NCBI GenBank assembly: GCA_902491895.1
Contig: CABUJH010000065.1
Coordinates: 1-9,651 of the forward strand
Reading direction: 5' to 3'
Source: an uncultured Collinsella sp.
Lineage (GTDB): Bacteria > Actinomycetota > Coriobacteriia > Coriobacteriales > Coriobacteriaceae
Length of the DNA: 9,651 bases
Made by a program: the position numbers and the translations under genes. The notes under the pieces were generated by a model. The model worked only from the letters and a program-made list of their open reading frames with translations, was not told where the DNA came from and ran no database searches. This document shows positions 1 through 7,834 of this stretch, one piece after another (position 1 is the stretch's first letter; each line of letters opens with the position of its first letter).

Positions 1-695
1 GCGAAGGGTTCTCTGCACAGCGTCAGTTTACCGGCAACGCCGCACACGAGCTGCGCACCCCGCTCGCCCTTATGCAAGCACAGATTGAACTATTCATCTC
101 CGAGCACTCCGGTTTGCAACCCGAAACAGCCGAGCTGCTCGGTCTGTTACAAGAACAAACCGAGCGCATGTCTCGAATGACCAAGGTATTGCTCGAGATG
201 AGTGAGCTCCGCGGCGTTCCTTGCGAGGACGATGTTGAACTTGGTCCCTTGTCCGAAGAGGTTCTCACCGACCTTGCACCACTTGCCGAAAATAAAGGCA
301 TAGCCCTCAATTGTGCTGGAGACGCTTTAGTAATCGGGAGCGACACGCTCCTCTATCGGCTGGTGTTCAATCTGGTCGAAAACGCCATCCGTTACAGCCG
401 CCCCGGCTCGATTGTCAACGTCTCCATCCGCGACAACGACAGCAACGTGTTCCTGCGAGTCGAAGACCAGGGCCCGGGAATACCCAAGCAATACCGTGAG
501 AGCATCTTCCAACCGTTCTTTCGCCTGGATAAATCCCGCAGCAGGGCATACGGCGGCGCAGGACTCGGGCTAGCGCTCGTTTGGGAGATTGCAGCGCTTC
601 ACGGTGGCACGGTAGAGGTCGAAGCAAGTTCCGAGAACGGGACTACCATGCTCGTAAGCCTTCCAAAACGATCCGCAGCGTTAACCGAACAGTAA
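1..695 (+). CDS. Sensor histidine kinase, 3' part (5' end outside window)
   Basis: This is the catalytic end of a two-component sensor kinase, which autophosphorylates a histidine and passes the phosphate to a response regulator. The reading frame is open from base 3 with no start, so the gene begins upstream; 230 residues are visible. The H-box reads FTGNAAHELRTPLA, with the phospho-acceptor His at bases 45-47 (visible residue 15), followed by the dimerisation helices. The HATPase_c domain has the N-box NLVENAIRYS (Asn127), the G1 box DQGPGIP (155-161), the F-box FQPFFRLDKS and the G2 box GGAGLGLAL (184-192). All are intact, so the kinase core should be active. The sensor and membrane segments are not visible. 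The downstream LuxR-type protein has no receiver domain, so the cognate regulator is probably upstream. The ligand cannot be told. ATG at 72 is internal to the HisKA domain and is not the start. Confidence 0.95.
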   Translation, partial: EGFSAQRQFTGNAAHELRTPLALMQAQIELFISEHSGLQPETAELLGLLQEQTERMSRMTKVLLEMSELRGVPCEDDVELGPLSEEVLTDLAPLAENKGIALNCAGDALVIGSDTLLYRLVFNLVENAIRYSRPGSIVNVSIRDNDSNVFLRVEDQGPGIPKQYRESIFQPFFRLDKSRSRAYGGAGLGLALVWEIAALHGGTVEVEASSENGTTMLVSLPKRSAALTEQ

Positions 696-762
696 AACGA
701 AAGGGGCCCCGAGCAACAGGAGTACAATTGCTGCATTGTTGCCACCTGATGGGAGATGGAAG

Positions 763-1767
763 ATGGACTGCGATGGCTACCCGCGCATTCCCATGCCGTT
801 GATGTGCACCGCCTTTGTGCCGGGGCAGATTGACGCTGCGGTTGCAGGCATTTCCGACCCCGATTCACGCACCATCGCCACGGCAGAAGCACTGTACTTT
901 CGCGGACAGGCCACGCTCGCCGCCGAGACAGCACGCCCCTATCTTGACGCCACCGACCCCGCACTGCGCTATTCCGCATGCTTTATCTGCGGATATGCCA
1001 GTCTGTCGCTCAACCGTATCGCCGATGCCCGCCGGTGCCTTGCGGGCATCCTCGATACGCCACCTGACGATGAATCGCCTGCCGTCCACGCCATGCATAT
1101 CCTGTTCGCCTCTGCCGCGAGCGTCCTGCTGCACTTGCCTTCCCCGTATTCCGCCGAAGAGTTTTATCCGCTTGCGGCGCATCTGCCCGAAGGCCTGCGC
1201 CTGTTCGCCAGCTACGTGATGGCGCACGCCTTGTATCTGCGCGGCGAATACGGCCGCAGCCTGGGCATGGTGGAAAATGCCCTGATCATGAAACAGGGAA
1301 GCTATCCCATCTCGGAACTGTTCCTGCACCTGGCGGCTTCCATGGCATGCATGAGCCTCAAGGACATCGACGCCGCAAAAACGCACTTCGGAGCTGCTTG
1401 GAACATCGCGCGCCCCGACGGCCTTATCGAACTCATCGGCGAGCACCACGGCCTTTTGCAGGGACTCATCGAGGCATGCCTAAAATCGCAATACCCCGAC
1501 GATTTCGCTCGCATCATCGAGATTACGTATCGATTCAGCTACGGCTGGCGGCGCATCCACAACCCCGATTCGGGCGAGGACGTGGCCGACGATTTAACGA
1601 CCACGGAGTTCACCATGGCCATGCTCGCCTGCCGCGGATGGACCAACGCCGAAATCGCACGCCACATGGGAGTATCGCCGGGCACCGTTAAAAACCGCCT
1701 ATCAGGAGTGTATGCCAAGCTTGGTATCGGAACTCGCGCCGAGCTGATTGCCCACATGTTGCGCTAG
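763..1767 (+). CDS. LuxR-family transcriptional regulator with helical N-terminal domain
   Basis: The product is a 334-residue DNA-binding regulator. The last 60 residues form a GerE/LuxR helix-turn-helix: TTTEFTMAML at 279-288, then the AEIARHMGVS turn, the recognition helix around SPGTVKNRL (305-313) and YAKLGI. The usual Arg of the LTxRE opening is replaced by Thr. Residues 1-270 are alpha-helical and rich in Ala and Leu, with tandem helix pairs that look TPR- or MalT-like. There is no phospho-receiver domain and no Walker motif, so it is neither a classical response regulator nor a full LAL ATPase. The start is taken as ATG 763 because GGAG at 752-755 sits 7 bases upstream; a TTG at 736 in the same frame has no such site. 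It lies 67 bases after the kinase gene and 157 bases before a same-strand surface-protein gene, which it might control. The target and signal are unknown. Confidence 0.85.
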   Translation: MDCDGYPRIPMPLMCTAFVPGQIDAAVAGISDPDSRTIATAEALYFRGQATLAAETARPYLDATDPALRYSACFICGYASLSLNRIADARRCLAGILDTPPDDESPAVHAMHILFASAASVLLHLPSPYSAEEFYPLAAHLPEGLRLFASYVMAHALYLRGEYGRSLGMVENALIMKQGSYPISELFLHLAASMACMSLKDIDAAKTHFGAAWNIARPDGLIELIGEHHGLLQGLIEACLKSQYPDDFARIIEITYRFSYGWRRIHNPDSGEDVADDLTTTEFTMAMLACRGWTNAEIARHMGVSPGTVKNRLSGVYAKLGIGTRAELIAHMLR

Positions 1768-1788
1768 CGGCCAGACTGCCCGGCGTAT

Positions 1789-1818
1789 CGAAAGCCCTCC
1801 GGGGGCCTGACGCTTTCG
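1789..1818 (+). terminator. Possible hairpin after the LuxR-type gene
   Basis: CGAAAGC (1789-1795) pairs with GCTTTCG (1812-1818), a 7-bp stem around a 16-base C/G-rich loop. A smaller alternative hairpin, GCCC (1794-1797) with GGGC (1803-1806), uses part of the same bases. It starts 21 bases after the stop codon, where a terminator is expected. There is no T-run directly after the stem; the nearest is ATTTT about 17 bases on. It may therefore be a weak terminator or only a structured leader. Confidence 0.35.
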
Positions 1819-1924
1819 CGCACTCAAATTGGACATTTTGGCCATCGAACGGCACTACCGCCACGGGGCACCTTCTCGCAAAATAGGATTATTTCCACCG
1901 ATACCTGCGGGATGGGAGCCAAAG

Positions 1925-4900
1925 ATGCTTGATCGCCGTTCGCTACTTGTTGCCGGAGCGTCCTCGCTGGCGAGCATTATGTTGCCGCGCGTGCCGGGAA
2001 GCGCAAACGCCTTCATATTGCCGTTCGCGCCCACCGAAGCCTATGCCGACGAAAAAGACCCCTTCAGGGTGCTCGTTCTCTCGCGCACCATGTTTGGTGT
2101 GGTCGTGGTCGACGTCGCCAACAAAAATACGCCCATCGCGGGTGCCCAGGTCACGCTCACATCGCGCTATGCCGCAGGCAAGCAGCTCACCGCCACGACC
2201 GATGACGAAGGCACGGCCATCTTTGAGGTCGCGCCGCTTTCGGAAGGCTACATGGACGAGGCAACGCTTCTCGACGCATACGACTTTAACGGCGGCATCT
2301 CCATTAGCACGGCAGGCTACCGCGATGTCGAGATTCCCCTTGCGCGTATCCAGGGCGGCACCGCCATAACCGCGCCCACGCGTCCGCTTTCCGATGGCGA
2401 GCCGTACTTTCGACAGCTCACGTTCGACGAATGGGACATCCAGTACGCCAATGCCACGTTTATGGCAATGCCGAAGGACGACACGGCAAACGAGCAACCC
2501 GACACGCACGCCTTTACCGTGCAGGCACATCTGCCACAGGGTGAACAGGCAACGCTGCACATCAACAAGGTAATGCCCGCCACGGGTAGCTCGCCCGAAA
2601 CCGTCACGCAGATTGGCCAGATCAAGGCCAGCGCATCGGGTGCGAATAATCTGGCAACGTTCACGCTTGAAGACACGTTCCTCGATGCGGCATCGGGCCT
2701 TCTGGAGGAAGGATGCAAGCTGCGCTTTGTCCTCGACTACCAGGGCAAAACCTACACGCTCTCCTCCCCCATGGCCGTTGTCGCCGCGCCGGCCGCAAAG
2801 GCAGAATCGGGCTCGACCACCATCATTCCCACCACCATGGACCAAGAGATCACCCCGTTTGATTTCCCCGCGGCGTTTCCTGGCATCGGCGGCAATAAGT
2901 TCACGTGCTGGATGCCCTCATTCCCCATTTTGTTCGATTTCTCTTTTGCCGGTTACGTGCTGTTTGGTGGAGGATACAAACCAGCCAGCTATATGAACGA
3001 TTCGGGCAACCCTGATCCGGAATACTGGAAGAAATCGCCGCGCGAGTCGGGCGCCAAGCAGGCAAACCGCTACCTCGACGAAATGGAGGGGAAGTGGAAC
3101 CAGTACAAGAGCATGAGTGCCGGTTCGGGCACCGATCCAAGAAACACCAAGCTCCTTCGCCACCATTGCACGCTGCTATTCACGATGGATATCGCAACAC
3201 AGGTGTACGGCTCGCTCGCCTACGATTGGGTGGGCAAAACCTGGGGTAACAACAACGACCCCGCATACGGCAATATTAAGGCCCTCTTCCAGGTAAGAAC
3301 CGACCTCAATTGGACCGAGCAGTTTACCCTAGGACCGGTGCCGTTTTTCCTAAACGTCAACCCCTGGGTGCTGGCGAAGCTGGCGCTCGCCGTGGGTGCC
3401 CACACGCACGGCAGCGGCGCGGCGTTTTTCAAGAACATTTCGCTCGACTATTCCAACACGTCGGGCTCATTCACTATCCAGATCGGGCTTGCCGTCACCT
3501 TTGGCGCCGGCGTTGCAGGCGTCGCCTCGTCTGCCGTGCGTGGTACCGCATCCCTCACCCTGTTCATTGGGTACGAGAAGGCGGACGGGCACCAGCTTCC
3601 GCGGCTGCGCGTGGGTGCAGACGTCGATGTCGATGTGATACTCCAGTTCGTAATGTTCAAGTGGACCACCAAGGCTTGGTCGGGGTCGTGGCCCACACTC
3701 CTCGATTCGTGGAATATGTCGGTGAACAATGGCGACCAGTATGTGCTCCATCGCTCTGAGCTCGCATTGGGTGGAGATACGCCTTACACGCTGGATGCCC
3801 GCTTCGGCATGCCCGGCAACATCGAGGCGGACGGCGTGCCGCAATTTATCGCATCGGCCACCATCGTCACCAACGCCGAGCTGCTCGCACGCGCTGAGGT
3901 TAAGGCCACTGCAAGGAATGTCGCGCCTACCGTACGCGATTGGGACCGGTCGGTCACGCGCATTGAGCTCGAGGCGGATGCAGAAAGCGACGACACGGGA
4001 CAGATCGAGCATTTCGTCCACGCACTGATAGAGAACGACGAAAACGCCGCGCCGATGTATGCGTACACCTATGTCAGGCAGGCGACGAACGCCGTTGCGG
4101 ACCCCAACGCCAATTCTGCTGGTGTATCGGAGGACGAGCGTGGCGGAATCAAGCCCTCGAGCGACAACGTGCTGTTTACCGGCGTTCTCAGCGAAGCTCA
4201 CATGAAGCTGGCGATTATCGCCGGCGTAGAGTGCCTGTTCCGTATCGCCTCGGTGCGCTACGGCGACAATGGCCGCTCGCGTCTGGTGGTGCACACAAAG
4301 GCAAACGGCACGTGGTCCGCTCCCACGCCCGTGGACTTTCCCCTTGGGTTTGGCGAGGGCGACGTGGAGCGCGACGGCATATACGATTACGACTTCGACG
4401 TGGTGGAATATACGGACGGAAGAGAAAACCAGGACGCCTACGTGTTGCTGGTCTCGGGCGAGCGCCCCGACGGCGACAACACCCTTTTCGATACGGCAAG
4501 CACAGCCGGCATACTGTCCGTTGTGCGCCTGCGCATAAGTAATGACGAGATCCGCGTGGTGTCGCATACGTCATGGCGCAGCATCTCGCGCGGCCGCCTG
4601 CAAGAGGATGGCTACCATTGCCTGCAGTGCCCGCGTATCACGGTGGGCAAGACGCTCGTCGACGGGCGCTTGTCGGGTGCCTACCTCCACCGCCGCGGAA
4701 CCACCGCAGAAAAGGCACTCGGCAGCGAGGCTGAGGTTGCGCTGGAGTGCTTTACCCTGTGGTCGGACGTTTCGGGCGACAGCCTGACGTTCCGCCAAGT
4801 TCTCCGCTTTCCGCAAGCACCGTCGAGTATCGAACTGGGCGAGCCCGAGGATATCAACGGCAAAATGGTGGTGCCCGTTGCGTACGAGACCGCAGACGGT

Positions 4901-6292
4901 TGCGGCTGCGCATCGTACGCCGTGATCGGCCAGTCCATTGCGGGCTGGGGCGTTATGTCACCAGACGCCACGGTACCCCGTGCGGTGCCGTGGCCGCAGC
5001 ACACGGGCTTTTTGGCCACCGTCAACGAGCAGCTGCAGCATATTACTTGGACGCGAGGCGCGGCGGCATTTGCGTCGGAGCCCGTGGGTGCCGCAGGCTG
5101 TGGCCCAGCATCGTTTAGCGTAAGCAACAACGGCAGGTGCGTGCTCTATGTAGAGAACACCGATGGCAAGGTGGGACAGACCTACGACGAAGAAGGCAAC
5201 CCGGTAGCAGTGATGGGTAAGCACTTCCGCATCTTCGCCAGCACCTTGGCAGGCGATCTGTTCACGGAGCCGTTCGTGATGTGCGAGCTGGACCATCCCG
5301 TCGATCAGATAACGACATTTTTGACGTCGGGAGGCATGCTCTCCGCGCTCGCCACGCACATTGTGAGCGCGGAGAAGAGCGAGGCAGAGCTGCACGGCAT
5401 CGAAGTGCCCTTGGTGGCGTGCGCCACTCCGACGGGTGCGGTCGCTACCTCGGGCGCGGTGGTGCCCGGAGCAGCAGGCGAATCCTTCATGGTCACGGTG
5501 CGAAACGACGGCAACACCTTGCTGACCGCCGGCACGATCGATCTGTACCGAGAGGGCTCCAGCCAGCCGTTCTCCAGCGCATCCATCGGGTTCGGAGCGA
5601 ACGCACGCATGGCTTCGATCTACGATCCAGAACTTGCCGAGGACGCTTCGGTCAACGATATGGCACGCGTGAAATACGCGCTCGAGACGCTGGGTGCGCG
5701 TTTTGCAACGCACCCGCTGGTAGCCGACAACGGCAACGCCGTGCTGGCACCGGGTTGCACGGCACAGTTCCGCATGAGCTTCATTATCCCCGAGAGTTGG
5801 AGCGACGAAGTGGGCAAACGCGTAACGCTGTATGCGAAGGCGCGTAATCTGGTGGCGCTCGATCCCGTAACGCTCGAGGAAATTCGACCGGGCGCAAACT
5901 CGGCGTTGGGTGCCGTACTGCACGAGCTTCATGTGCCCGACACGGCATGCGAGCGCTCGGAAGTTCAGATCGGCGTATGCGACAGCGCGGATACGACAGG
6001 ACTTCACGACGCCCCGATGACAGCAGACGGCGATGGTGGCTCGAGTGGCGGCGGTACTGACGAGGGCGGCGGCGCGGGCGGAAGCAGCTCCGGCAGTGGC
6101 AAGGACCACGGCAATAACAAGCGCTCCGGAAAAGCGGGCGCGCTTGCGGGCACGGGCGATGTCAACGCTCCCCTTACGGCAGCCGCTGCAGCACTCGCCG
6201 CGGCTGGCGCCGGCCTCATCGCCTACAGCGCCCGCCGCACGGGGCTCGAAAAAGATACCGCCAATGAGGGCAGTTCGGATAGGCCTCGCTAG
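1925..6292 (+). CDS. Large sortase-anchored surface protein with Tat-like signal peptide
   Basis: This 1455-residue protein is predicted to be secreted and fixed to the cell wall. ATG 1925 is chosen because GGGAG at 1914-1918 lies 6 bases upstream and because the protein then opens directly with a signal peptide; a TTG at 1829 in frame would put 32 unlikely residues in front. The signal has DRRSLLVAG (RR at 4-5), a hydrophobic core, and possible cleavage after AYA (39-41) or ANA (27-29). Residues about 47-165 (TPIAGAQVTLTS, then TDDEGTAIFEV) resemble a prealbumin/CarboxypepD_reg-like beta-sandwich. The next 200 residues are beta-rich. Residues about 330-640 hold a distinctive block rich in aromatic and Gly residues, with alternating strands such as LRVGADVDVDVILQF. 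The stretch about 640-1180 has recurring short beta segments that could be a propeller. Residues about 1180-1310 (SFMVTVRNDGNTLLTAGTI) look like a CARDB/Ig-type repeat. A Gly/Ser linker follows, then LAGTG. The binding partner is unknown; adhesion or glycan binding is a guess from architecture. Confidence 0.85.
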   Translation: MLDRRSLLVAGASSLASIMLPRVPGSANAFILPFAPTEAYADEKDPFRVLVLSRTMFGVVVVDVANKNTPIAGAQVTLTSRYAAGKQLTATTDDEGTAIFEVAPLSEGYMDEATLLDAYDFNGGISISTAGYRDVEIPLARIQGGTAITAPTRPLSDGEPYFRQLTFDEWDIQYANATFMAMPKDDTANEQPDTHAFTVQAHLPQGEQATLHINKVMPATGSSPETVTQIGQIKASASGANNLATFTLEDTFLDAASGLLEEGCKLRFVLDYQGKTYTLSSPMAVVAAPAAKAESGSTTIIPTTMDQEITPFDFPAAFPGIGGNKFTCWMPSFPILFDFSFAGYVLFGGGYKPASYMNDSGNPDPEYWKKSPRESGAKQANRYLDEMEGKWNQYKSMSAGSGTDPRNTKLLRHHCTLLFTMDIATQVYGSLAYDWVGKTWGNNNDPAYGNIKALFQVRTDLNWTEQFTLGPVPFFLNVNPWVLAKLALAVGAHTHGSGAAFFKNISLDYSNTSGSFTIQIGLAVTFGAGVAGVASSAVRGTASLTLFIGYEKADGHQLPRLRVGADVDVDVILQFVMFKWTTKAWSGSWPTLLDSWNMSVNNGDQYVLHRSELALGGDTPYTLDARFGMPGNIEADGVPQFIASATIVTNAELLARAEVKATARNVAPTVRDWDRSVTRIELEADAESDDTGQIEHFVHALIENDENAAPMYAYTYVRQATNAVADPNANSAGVSEDERGGIKPSSDNVLFTGVLSEAHMKLAIIAGVECLFRIASVRYGDNGRSRLVVHTKANGTWSAPTPVDFPLGFGEGDVERDGIYDYDFDVVEYTDGRENQDAYVLLVSGERPDGDNTLFDTASTAGILSVVRLRISNDEIRVVSHTSWRSISRGRLQEDGYHCLQCPRITVGKTLVDGRLSGAYLHRRGTTAEKALGSEAEVALECFTLWSDVSGDSLTFRQVLRFPQAPSSIELGEPEDINGKMVVPVAYETADGCGCASYAVIGQSIAGWGVMSPDATVPRAVPWPQHTGFLATVNEQLQHITWTRGAAAFASEPVGAAGCGPASFSVSNNGRCVLYVENTDGKVGQTYDEEGNPVAVMGKHFRIFASTLAGDLFTEPFVMCELDHPVDQITTFLTSGGMLSALATHIVSAEKSEAELHGIEVPLVACATPTGAVATSGAVVPGAAGESFMVTVRNDGNTLLTAGTIDLYREGSSQPFSSASIGFGANARMASIYDPELAEDASVNDMARVKYALETLGARFATHPLVADNGNAVLAPGCTAQFRMSFIIPESWSDEVGKRVTLYAKARNLVALDPVTLEEIRPGANSALGAVLHELHVPDTACERSEVQIGVCDSADTTGLHDAPMTADGDGGSSGGGTDEGGGAGGSSSGSGKDHGNNKRSGKAGALAGTGDVNAPLTAAAAALAAAGAGLIAYSARRTGLEKDTANEGSSDRPR
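6143..6292 (+). other. C-terminal sortase sorting signal (LAGTG-D, membrane segment, RR)
   Basis: Codons 1407-1411 read Leu-Ala-Gly-Thr-Gly, followed by Asp, then an Ala/Leu-rich hydrophobic stretch (about 1413-1434) and Arg-Arg at 1437-1438. This is the standard order for a cell-wall sorting signal. The LAxTG form is the one associated with class E sortases in high-GC Gram-positive bacteria, rather than the LPxTG form of class A. About 17 mostly polar residues follow the Arg pair, which is longer than the usual tail. Just before the motif, bases about 6020-6136 encode a flexible Gly/Ser linker that would span the wall. No sortase gene is in the window. Confidence 0.8.
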
Positions 6293-6344
6293 CTTCTAGT
6301 TACTTTTGTGAGAGACGCCAACTCGGCTCATCGAACATCAAAAT

Positions 6345-6374
6345 GGGCTGGCCCCGATAACTCGGAGCCAGCCC
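6345..6374 (-). terminator. Intrinsic terminator between convergent genes
   Basis: GGGCTGGC (6345-6352) pairs perfectly with GCCAGCCC (6367-6374). Inside, CCGA (6354-6357) pairs with TCGG (6362-6365) around a TAAC loop, leaving one C-A mismatch (6353/6366), so the stem is 12 pairs long with one mismatch. The run AAAA at 6340-6343 reads as TTTT just after the stem on the minus strand, so this is a good terminator for the lipoprotein gene that stops 28 bases before it. On the plus strand no T-run follows, so it would stop the surface-protein transcript less well. Confidence 0.8.
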
Positions 6375-6402
6375 TGAGTCGCCTGACGTGAGAATCGCGG
6401 CG

Positions 6403-7431
6403 TTATTTGAGCTTCAGTGCCTCCATCATGGGCACGGCGGCATCCCAGTCGATCTTCCAGCCAATCGACACGCGGACGGTTTCACCCGTTGCGGGAGCCG
6501 TCGCAAACAGTGTATGGCCGTTGTCGGGACCGGTAAAGCGCAGCCACGTTATGCCGTTGTACTCGACCTGGTCGGTTGTTGTCTCCTTGCCTTCGTAGAC
6601 CTGCTCTAGGCTTGCAACCTCTTCCTCCGGCGAGCGCGGGAAGATGCTGATGTTCAGGCGTCCTCCAGTCTCGTCGTGGAAGAAGTTTGCCTTTTCGTGC
6701 TCTTCGTTGGACGAATCCAGCGTGTATCCATCGGCGGCCTCGATACTGTACGATGCGCAATCGATGCCGGTTATACTGGCCGCGTCACCAGAATCGGCCA
6801 CGCCGCCGGCCGCCTTGAACTCCTTGGTCTCGCATCCCGTGGTGTCAAAGTGCATGGCCTCATGATTCTTGGCGGGAGCGTAAGCGTCTACGAACTCGAC
6901 AGTGATGGGCCCGTAGTACGCCGTCTTGGGCGCCCAGAAATACACGTACTCAACGGTCTCGCCCGGGCCGATATCTGGCCTCTTGGAAAGATCGATGCCC
7001 TCGTGAAGCTCATCGGGAGCCTCGCTTGCAACGTAGTCGAGCACGGCCGCCTTGCCGGAAGTAAACAACGGGTCGCCTGCCTCAAGATCGCCCTGGGCAG
7101 CATGCACGTTAAAGGAACTGAACGTCCTGTTCTTTGTGTTGTTGTTGGTAATCTTGATGTGCAGGTAAAAGCCATCCTGCTTCTTGGCATCACCGCGATA
7201 GAACGTACCGTGGGCTGTCGACTCATAGGTAATGCCTGCCACCTCGACCGTCTGCGACTCATAGGCCTTGGGCTTCTCGGTCTTCTCCTGCACAGGCGCG
7301 CTGCCGCCCGAACCGCCAGGCGAGCCGCTCGGAGCACTACCGCCACAGCCGGCCACTGTACACGCCAGCACGGCCGAAAGCGTCACGGTGGGAATTCCTA
7401 ACAGCAGTTTCTTTGTCATGGGCCTCATCAT
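6403..7431 (-). CDS. Membrane lipoprotein with DUF4352/DUF5067-like domain
   Basis: This is a predicted secreted lipoprotein of 342 residues. The N-terminus has KK at residues 7-8, a hydrophobic core and the lipobox VAGC, with Cys29 as the lipid-modified residue, followed by a Gly/Ser/Pro tether. Residues about 50-185 contain the pattern DGFYLHIKITNNNTKNRTF, a later PDIGPGETVEYVYFW and a final beta strand; this matches the immunoglobulin-like fold of small Gram-positive lipoproteins annotated DUF4352 or DUF5067, although which family applies needs a profile search. The last 110 residues, with GYTLDSS, NGITWLRF and VSIGWKIDW, form a second domain I do not recognise. Three ATGs lie close together (7431, 7428, 7419). 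The first is preferred because AGGAG at 7444-7440 is 8 bases upstream. A terminator follows at 6345-6374, and no partner gene lies on this strand, so it is probably a single transcription unit. The function is unknown. Confidence 0.85.
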   Translation of the reverse strand: MMRPMTKKLLLGIPTVTLSAVLACTVAGCGGSAPSGSPGGSGGSAPVQEKTEKPKAYESQTVEVAGITYESTAHGTFYRGDAKKQDGFYLHIKITNNNTKNRTFSSFNVHAAQGDLEAGDPLFTSGKAAVLDYVASEAPDELHEGIDLSKRPDIGPGETVEYVYFWAPKTAYYGPITVEFVDAYAPAKNHEAMHFDTTGCETKEFKAAGGVADSGDAASITGIDCASYSIEAADGYTLDSSNEEHEKANFFHDETGGRLNISIFPRSPEEEVASLEQVYEGKETTTDQVEYNGITWLRFTGPDNGHTLFATAPATGETVRVSIGWKIDWDAAVPMMEALKLK

Positions 7432-7728
7432 TCTCACCGCTCCTTTCGGCTTGCAGCTCATCCATTGCCCGAGTCCCAAGTCGACCCCGTGGCATCGGCT
7501 TCCACTATGAGCGTATGACGAAACACGGCGCCGGCGAAGTGACCCGTGGCCCAAATAACGACCCACCAGCGTTCCTTATGGGCCAAAAGAACTCGCACAT
7601 GCACGCCCCCGGCCCATAAAACGAGACGTCTGTCCCAATGTTCGATTCGATCCAACAATCCGCACGACACGTTTTCGACAACGTATCCAACCGCAAACGC
7701 AGCAAGACGCATTCGGCCGCCTTCAAAT
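7432..7728. other. Divergent intergenic region, no gene supported
   Basis: These 297 bases lie between the lipoprotein start (minus) and the ACTCGG array before the ATPase gene (plus). Short open frames exist on both strands but none has both a ribosome binding site and a recognisable protein. The ribosome binding site of the lipoprotein is at 7440-7444. I see no convincing -10/-35 pair for the lipoprotein gene, though its promoter must be here. A 9-bp inverted repeat at 7576-7619 is listed separately. Confidence 0.5.
7576..7619. repeat. Inverted repeat TTATGGGCC / GGCCCATAA
   Basis: TTATGGGCC (7576-7584) pairs with GGCCCATAA (7611-7619) around a 26-base loop. A competing arm TGGCCCA (7547-7553) can pair with TGGGCCA (7579-7585). 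No T-run follows on either strand, so it is not an intrinsic terminator. It could be a structured leader or an operator of the minus-strand lipoprotein gene, but there is no direct support for either. Confidence 0.3.
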
Positions 7729-7834
7729 TTACTCGGGCAGAACCGACTCGGTTTTGTCCGAGTAAACTCGAGCATAAACTGATCCATGCGATACAATTAA
7801 CTCGGACAAAACCGAGTCGGAAGGAACCGAGTAA
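7729..7834. repeat. Long inverted repeat built of ACTCGG elements (putative operator array)
   Basis: Bases 7729-7763 and 7800-7834 are inverted copies: 29 of 35 positions pair. The inner 21 bp of each arm (7743-7763 and 7800-7820) and the outer 8 bp match perfectly, and the six mismatches are all together at 7737-7742 against 7821-7826. The unit is ACTCGG. It is found forward at 7731, 7746 and 7800 and reversed (CCGAGT) at 7758, 7812 and 7827, with a variant ACTCGA at 7766 in the spacer. The order is symmetric about base 7781.5, with 15- and 12-base steps on each side. The unpaired block on the right is AAGGAA, the ribosome binding site of the next gene, which explains why it differs. The array stops one base before the GTG start. 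The likely role is binding of a multimeric regulator, perhaps the ATPase protein itself. Confidence 0.85.
7792..7797 (+). promoter_or_regulatory. Putative -10 box of the ATPase gene
   Basis: TACAAT is a close match to the TATAAT consensus and lies in the spacer between the two repeat arms, 38 bases before the GTG start. No good -35 hexamer lies 16-18 bases upstream. Transcription would start near 7804, inside the right arm, so a protein bound to either arm would interfere with RNA polymerase. The placement supports an operator role for the repeat. Confidence 0.45.

Noticed and set aside
3467..4567. A 366-codon open frame on the minus strand inside the surface-protein gene
   Set aside because: Long antisense frames are expected in GC-rich coding DNA. 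Its product is low in recognisable motifs, rich in Arg, His and Cys, and there is no ribosome binding site.
4958..6109. A 383-codon open frame on the minus strand inside the surface-protein gene
   Set aside because: Same reasoning: mirror of the plus-strand codon pattern, Cys- and Arg-rich product and no start signal. The plus-strand product has clear export and sorting signals.
6321..6365. Two further ACTCGG hexamers (6321 and 6360) in the convergent gap
   Set aside because: They are isolated, not in the symmetric spacing of the 7729-7834 array, and the second is part of the terminator stem-loop.
7432..7566. Extended N-terminus of the lipoprotein from an upstream start at 7566
   Set aside because: It would put 45 charged residues before a clear lipoprotein signal peptide. 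The ribosome binding site at 7440-7444 points to 7431.
7458..7796. A minus-strand open frame of 112 codons in the intergenic region
   Set aside because: It starts inside the repeat spacer, has no ribosome binding site, and ends without a recognisable domain.
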